Source: Sinomonas gamaensis
Lineage (GTDB): Bacteria; Actinomycetota; Actinomycetes; Actinomycetales; Micrococcaceae
Assembly: GCF_005876955.1 (NCBI RefSeq)
Contig: NZ_SSCL01000013.1
Span: 1 to 64,000 of the forward strand
Length of the DNA: 64,000 nt
Direction: 5' to 3'
The position numbers and the translations under genes were made by a program. Below, in pieces: positions 60,069 to 64,000 of the stretch (positions are counted from its first letter, which is position 1; each line of letters begins with the position of its first letter). The notes under the pieces were generated by a model that did not search any database, was not told the origin of the DNA, and saw only the letters and a list, made by a program, of their open reading frames with translations.

Positions 60069-60644
60069 ATGGGCGAAGCACCGCGGACCTGGAAGGGCAT
60101 GATCGAGTGGAATCAGTCCCTGCTGCTGCGGAAGACGGGCCATGACATCCACTGGTGGGCTGACCGCGCCCGACAGCAGGGCTTCAGGGACAATGCCGCG
60201 CTCGGCGCATGGCTCCGGGACGAACAGGGCGTCACCGGCTACGCCCAGTACGCCGTCTCGTGGGAAGTGTTCGGCTATCCCGAGTTCATGCTCAGGGACG
60301 CAGACGAGCTCCTCGAGGGCCAGTACGCTGACCGAGATCACCTCAGGCCCCTCGCCGAGGCGATCCTCGCCTGGGCTGAGACGGCCGACGGCGTCGCGAT
60401 CCAGCTGCGGAAAGGGTACGTCTCGCTTCTCTCGCCCAGGCGGAAGTTCGCCCAGGTCACAGCGGCAACCAAGTCCGCCGTCGACATCACCTTCCGCTGG
60501 CAAGGGCCCACACCCGAACGGCTCGAGCCCATCCGCGTGCGCGCCGACGACCCGTTCGCATGGCGGGTCCGGCTGCGGTCCTCAGAGGACGTCGACGACG
60601 AGCTGTTCACGCTCCTCAGCGCCGCCCTCAAGCAGAACAGCTGA
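60069..60644 (+). CDS. DUF4287 plus DUF5655 domain protein
   Basis: A 191-residue protein with an N-terminal DUF4287-like part (about 8-60: TGHDIHWWADRARQQGFRDN and LRDEQGVTGYAQYAVSWE) and a C-terminal DUF5655-like part (about 95-188: GVAIQLRKGYVSLLSPRRKF). These domains often occur together in Actinobacteria; no biochemical role is established to my knowledge. Divergent from the PEP-utilising enzyme gene with an 85-bp gap. Confidence 0.82.
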   Translation: MGEAPRTWKGMIEWNQSLLLRKTGHDIHWWADRARQQGFRDNAALGAWLRDEQGVTGYAQYAVSWEVFGYPEFMLRDADELLEGQYADRDHLRPLAEAILAWAETADGVAIQLRKGYVSLLSPRRKFAQVTAATKSAVDITFRWQGPTPERLEPIRVRADDPFAWRVRLRSSEDVDDELFTLLSAALKQNS

Positions 60645-60728
60645 CAGGCCCGCCCGCATCCCTGACAATGAAAGGAGGCAGGCCACCTGCACCGAGCGCA
60701 TTTTGCCAGCGCATAGGGAAGGGCACGG

Positions 60729-61022
60729 GTGAATCAGAGCCAGATCGTCAGGCGCCCAGGTGCTTGGGGACCGATCGTGATGTCGCTGACGGTCCTGGTG
60801 ATGATTGTTGCCACTCTGACCGGCACGGGTGTTTCGCGTCAGTCGGATGAAGGCGCAGCAGCGCACATCTTCCAGATCTGGCTCGTCGTGGAGGTCGTGT
60901 TGATCGCAGCTTTCGCGGTCCGGTGGGTGCCCCGGAGACCAAGAGAAGGGCTGATTGTCCTGATTGTCCAAATCGCTTGCGCACTGGCGGCATGCGCACC
61001 GGTTTGGTATTTCAGGCTGTGA
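60729..61022 (+). CDS. Small three-helix membrane protein
   Basis: A 97-residue hydrophobic protein from GTG 60729 with helices at about 13-33 (PIVMSLTVLVMIVATLTGTG), 47-65 (IFQIWLVVEVVLIAAFAV) and 73-95 (GLIVLIVQIACALAACAPVWYF), separated by charged loops. No family recognised. It ends 33 bp before the stop of the convergent oxidoreductase gene. Confidence 0.65.
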   Translation: MNQSQIVRRPGAWGPIVMSLTVLVMIVATLTGTGVSRQSDEGAAAHIFQIWLVVEVVLIAAFAVRWVPRRPREGLIVLIVQIACALAACAPVWYFRL

Positions 61023-61055
61023 CTTGGAGGGGCATCCGTCGCCGGTCCACCGACT

Positions 61056-61979
61056 TCACCTGTTAGGGCGGATGCTGATGATCGTCTTTCCCTTGCGGCG
61101 GACGGTGGGGTTCAGGGCGGAGACCGCCTGGTCGAGGGGCGCGATGCTGTCGATGTTCGTCCGCAGTCGGCCGTCGCGGACCCGCTGCACGATCTCGACC
61201 AGCTCGGCGCGATCAGTTTCGACAACGAAGTCGACCGCCAGGCCGTCGGCCGGGCGGGCCTCGACCGGCCCGACGATGGACACCAGCGTTCCCCCGGGGT
61301 TGATCAGGGCCGCGGATCGCTTCTGGATGTCGCCTCCGATGACATCGAAGACCAGGTCGACGCCGCCGAGAGCGTCGAGCGCATCGTTCTCGAGGTCGAG
61401 GAACTCGTGCGCTCCGAAGTCGAGCGCCTTCTCACGGTCGGCCGCACGGCCTGTGCCGATGACATAGGCACCCGCCTCACGGGCGAGCTGTGTCACCATC
61501 GTCCCGACCGCCCCGGCCGCGCCGTGGGCAAGGACTGTCTGGCCGGCCTGCAGGCGGCCGTGCTGGAACAGGCCCTGCCATGCGGTCAGGCCTGATATGG
61601 GCAGGGATGCGGCTACCGTGAAGTCCACGTCGCCTGGCAGCGGGGCGAGGTTGCGTGCTTCGATGGCCACATACTCGGCGAGGGTTCCGTCGCGATGCCA
61701 GTCCGCGAGGCCGAAGACGCGCTGCCCGACGGACAGCCCGGTCGTGCCGTAGCCGAGGGCGCTGACCACTCCGGCCACCTCATGTCCGGGGATTGACGGC
61801 GTCTTGTCGTGGCCGGCGCGGTCCGTCCAGGTGGACGGCCAGTCCATCTCGGTCGGGACGAACCCCGAGGCATGGACTTGGACGATCACGTCATTGATGG
61901 CCGCCGTCGGCTCGGGGCGATCGGCCAGTGTCATCCCGGCGAGTCCTGCAGTCTTGTCTGTTGCCACGATGGCTTTCAT
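61056..61979 (-). CDS. NADP-dependent quinone oxidoreductase-like protein (MDR family)
   Basis: A 307-residue medium-chain reductase without zinc ligands. The N-terminal GroES-like domain has IPGHEVAGVVSALGYG, and the NADP domain VLAHGAAGAVGTMVTQLARE with the AxxGxxG motif at about 144-155. Members reduce quinones or enones. It follows the MFS gene on the same strand after 85 bp, and a TetR gene diverges from that pair, which suggests a detoxification unit. Confidence 0.87.
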   Translation of the reverse strand: MKAIVATDKTAGLAGMTLADRPEPTAAINDVIVQVHASGFVPTEMDWPSTWTDRAGHDKTPSIPGHEVAGVVSALGYGTTGLSVGQRVFGLADWHRDGTLAEYVAIEARNLAPLPGDVDFTVAASLPISGLTAWQGLFQHGRLQAGQTVLAHGAAGAVGTMVTQLAREAGAYVIGTGRAADREKALDFGAHEFLDLENDALDALGGVDLVFDVIGGDIQKRSAALINPGGTLVSIVGPVEARPADGLAVDFVVETDRAELVEIVQRVRDGRLRTNIDSIAPLDQAVSALNPTVRRKGKTIISIRPNR

Positions 61980-62064
61980 TGTTTTCTCCTCTTTCGGTAT
62001 CTCTGGGTGGAAAGTTGAAGCGAATATGCCGGGTTATCCGGGATGAGCGTCAGCGCACTGACAT

Positions 62065-63336
62065 TCATTGGCGGGGGCTCTCTGCTGCGACGCGCTGGTC
62101 GTTAATCGCTGGTGTGCGGGGATTGTGCGCGGAGAGGGCCGTGAACAGCGCGGCGAGGAGCGCGAGGCCCCCGTATCCGAGTGCGAGCTGCGGCAGCGAG
62201 AAGGCTCCGGAGAGCTGAGCCGAGATGAGGCTGGGGGCGGTCGCCCCGCTGTAGGAGATGAGGTAGACCACGGCGAGGATCGGTGCCCGGTCGGCCGAGG
62301 TTCCGCCGTGCAGGAGGGCCCCGGTGGCGGCGCTGATAGCGATGCCCTGGCCAGCCCCGGCGAGGACGGTTGCCGCGATGAACAGCGGCAGTGCCCCTGT
62401 GGCGATCGCGGTGATGAGGCCGATCCACCCCACCAGGAATCCGGCCATGCCGATCCGCTGAGCTCCAGCCTCTGTGAACCGGCCGCCGATGGGAGCCCCC
62501 AAGGCGCTCGAGCCCATGTACGCGGCGAACACCAGGCCGAGCACGAGCGGGCTGCTGGTTCGGAGCTGGTCTTGGACCAGTGCGGGCACAAAGGCCTGAT
62601 AGAAGGCTCCAGTTGCCCAGGTAGCGAGGAAGACCGCGGCCGCAACGGGGAGCAGATGCCTGACTCCGACCGGCAGGCGGACGCTGGGCCGCAGTGACCC
62701 CCAACCGCCCCGTGTCCGGGTCACGGTTTCGGGGCTGACAGCGATCATCAGCGCTGCGAGCAGGAGGAAGCCGATGTCGACGAGGTACACGAGGCCGCGC
62801 GGCCAGGGTCCGAGCTGGACCAGGGCACCGGATACTACGGCGCCCACGGCCAGCCCGAGCATGACCGTCTGGCTGGAGGCCACGGAGGCCAGCCAGGCCG
62901 GCTTCGCCGGGGCCGCGTCGACGATGTAGGAGGTAAGGCTGCTGCTGGCCAGCCCCGCACCGAGCCCCATCAGCAGCCGACCGGCGATCAGGATGCCGAT
63001 GTGGTGCACGTTCAACAGCGTCAGGGTTCCCGCAACCAGGAGGGCGAGGCTGGCGATGGAAACCGGTCGCCTGCCTGCATAGTTGGACAGCCAGCCCATG
63101 ACCAACAATGTCCCGAGGGTCCCGACCGAGTAGGCGACCACCGTCAGGGAGATGTCGGCGCTGTTGAACCCGTCCTGAGCCCTATAGATGTTGAACAGCG
63201 GAATCGTCGATCCCACCGTGGCGAATGACGCCAGCAAAGCGACCACCGCCGAGGCGAAGGCCGTCCATAGCGATTCGCCCCGGCCAATCCGTGCTTTCCC
63301 TGGTCCTAGCTCGACAGGCACGTTCGGTCTTGGCAC
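62065..63336 (-). CDS. MFS efflux transporter
   Basis: A 423-residue, 12-helix permease of the drug-efflux type. MGWLSNYAGRRPVSIASLAL is the loop 2-3 motif and GRLLMGLGAGLASSSLTSYIVDAAP the conserved helix 4-5 region. I use GTG 63336, which has AGGAGG 8 nt upstream; GTG 63345 overlaps that ribosome site. A TetR gene lies divergently behind an 11-bp inverted repeat, a usual layout for a substrate-induced exporter. Confidence 0.87.
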   Translation of the reverse strand: MPRPNVPVELGPGKARIGRGESLWTAFASAVVALLASFATVGSTIPLFNIYRAQDGFNSADISLTVVAYSVGTLGTLLVMGWLSNYAGRRPVSIASLALLVAGTLTLLNVHHIGILIAGRLLMGLGAGLASSSLTSYIVDAAPAKPAWLASVASSQTVMLGLAVGAVVSGALVQLGPWPRGLVYLVDIGFLLLAALMIAVSPETVTRTRGGWGSLRPSVRLPVGVRHLLPVAAAVFLATWATGAFYQAFVPALVQDQLRTSSPLVLGLVFAAYMGSSALGAPIGGRFTEAGAQRIGMAGFLVGWIGLITAIATGALPLFIAATVLAGAGQGIAISAATGALLHGGTSADRAPILAVVYLISYSGATAPSLISAQLSGAFSLPQLALGYGGLALLAALFTALSAHNPRTPAINDQRVAAESPRQ

Positions 63337-63446
63337 AGCAGACACCTCCTAGGGGCCGGGAATGAGCGGCGGTCTGTAAACCGTGATCGCGACCCATGGA
63401 TCCGATTTTTTGGGCTTGCCAGCCCAGTTCCTCCATTAAGCGCCTT

Positions 63447-63472
63447 AAGAGTGGGCTGTCAAGCCCACTCTT
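63447..63472. promoter_or_regulatory. Operator-like inverted repeat between MFS and TetR genes
   Basis: AAGAGTGGGCT (63447-63457) and AGCCCACTCTT (63462-63472) form a perfect 11-bp inverted repeat around GTCA, 18 bp before the TetR ATG. A related GGGCTTGCCAGCCC lies about 40 bp to the left. Likely the TetR binding site controlling both genes. Confidence 0.7.
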
Positions 63473-63489
63473 GCCTTACACTAGGAAGC

Positions 63490-64000
63490 ATGAAAGCCAG
63501 TGCAGGGGTCCGGGAGCCGCGGAAGCTCACCGACAAGGGGCAGGCGACGCGTGAGCGGATCCTTGAGCACGCTGCCGAGCTCATCTACACCAAGGGTGTT
63601 CATGCGACGAACAACGAGCAGCTCCGACGGGCCGCCGGCGTCAGCGGGTCCCAGCTCAACCACTACTTCCCGACCAAGGAGAGCCTCGTCCTAGCGGTCA
63701 TCGAATGGCGTGCGGAACGGGTTCTCTCGTTCCATCGCAGCGAGCGGTTCGCCAGCTTCGACAGCCTGGACGCGTTGCGGGACTGGGCAGACTTCTATGT
63801 CGGCTTCGAGCGCGCGCATCAGGAAGGCTGCACCCTCGGGTCCCTCGCGAGCGAGATCATCAAGACCGACCTCGACGTCCACGATGAGCTCGCAAAGGCG
63901 TTCGAGCAGTGGGGGGACATCTTCCGCGACGGTCTCCAGCGCATGCAGAAACTCGGCCGCATCAGCGCCGACGCCGATCCCGTGCGCCTGGCCAACCTGC
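63490..64000 (+). CDS. TetR family regulator (C-terminus beyond the window)
   Basis: The first 170 residues of a TetR regulator starting at ATG 63490. The DNA-binding domain reads ATRERILEHAAELIYTKGVH and AAGVSGSQLNHYFPTKESLV, and a helical ligand domain follows with GCTLGSLASEI, a pattern seen in TetR proteins with the C_16/C_33-like ligand domain. The gene runs off the right edge. It probably represses itself and the divergent MFS-reductase pair. Confidence 0.88.
   Translation, partial: MKASAGVREPRKLTDKGQATRERILEHAAELIYTKGVHATNNEQLRRAAGVSGSQLNHYFPTKESLVLAVIEWRAERVLSFHRSERFASFDSLDALRDWADFYVGFERAHQEGCTLGSLASEIIKTDLDVHDELAKAFEQWGDIFRDGLQRMQKLGRISADADPVRLANL

Overview
The window is high-GC, gene-dense DNA from an actinobacterium, most probably a member of the Micrococcaceae close to Arthrobacter or Sinomonas. 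This rests on the DUF6458, DUF4190, DUF5684 and DUF222-HNH proteins, GTG and TTG starts, and the presence of a GH91 fructan enzyme, a family best known from Arthrobacter. No rRNA, CRISPR array, integrase or transposase is visible. Three tRNA genes (Glu, Asp, Phe) lie together near 34 kb. All family calls come from reading motifs; no database search was run.

Left part (1-34 kb), core metabolism. A fructose PTS operon (fruR-fruK-fruA-ptsI, read leftward) opens the window. Housekeeping genes follow: esterase, DUF445, GDPD, AzlCD exporter, TetR, thiamine-binding protein, O-methyltransferase, LysR with an MHS permease and a 3-hydroxybutyrate dehydrogenase. A histidine utilisation locus comes next (amino acid permease, IclR regulator, hutU, hutH, and hutG on the other strand) but without hutI. 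Between 25.5 and 27.5 kb is a patch of decay: a DUF222-HNH gene and a PadR regulator each carry an in-frame TAG, and a GntR FCD-domain remnant lies between them. Then come a purine permease, a tandem UspA protein, an NlpC/P60 cell-wall peptidase and a zincin.

Middle part (34.4-56.8 kb), an accessory catabolic block immediately downstream of tRNA-Phe. A 42-bp stretch at 56734-56775 matches the 3' end of that tRNA at 36 of 42 positions and is likewise followed by a hairpin, so the block may be an old tRNA-Phe genomic island whose integrase is gone. It holds three catabolic modules. (a) A difructose-anhydride/inulin module: a GH91 enzyme without signal peptide, a GH32 fructosidase, a LacI regulator, a two-permease ABC importer with a lipoprotein but no ATPase, and a second, Tat-secreted GH91 gene that is frameshifted and truncated. 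(b) A mandelate/benzoylformate module: IclR regulator, two MFS permeases, benzoylformate decarboxylase, benzaldehyde dehydrogenase and a ketopantoate-reductase-family enzyme that could be a D-mandelate dehydrogenase. (c) A TetR-MFS-GH3 beta-glucoside module.

Right part (56.9-64 kb): an SRPBCC protein, a large PEP-utilising enzyme shaped like rifampin phosphotransferase, small hypotheticals, and an MFS/quinone-reductase-like pair with a divergent TetR gene that runs off the edge.

The most interesting proposal is the scavenger reading of module (a). The secreted inulin-cleaving GH91 is dead in this window while importer, cytoplasmic GH91 and GH32 are intact, so the cell may live on difructose anhydride made by other organisms and pass the fructose to central metabolism.
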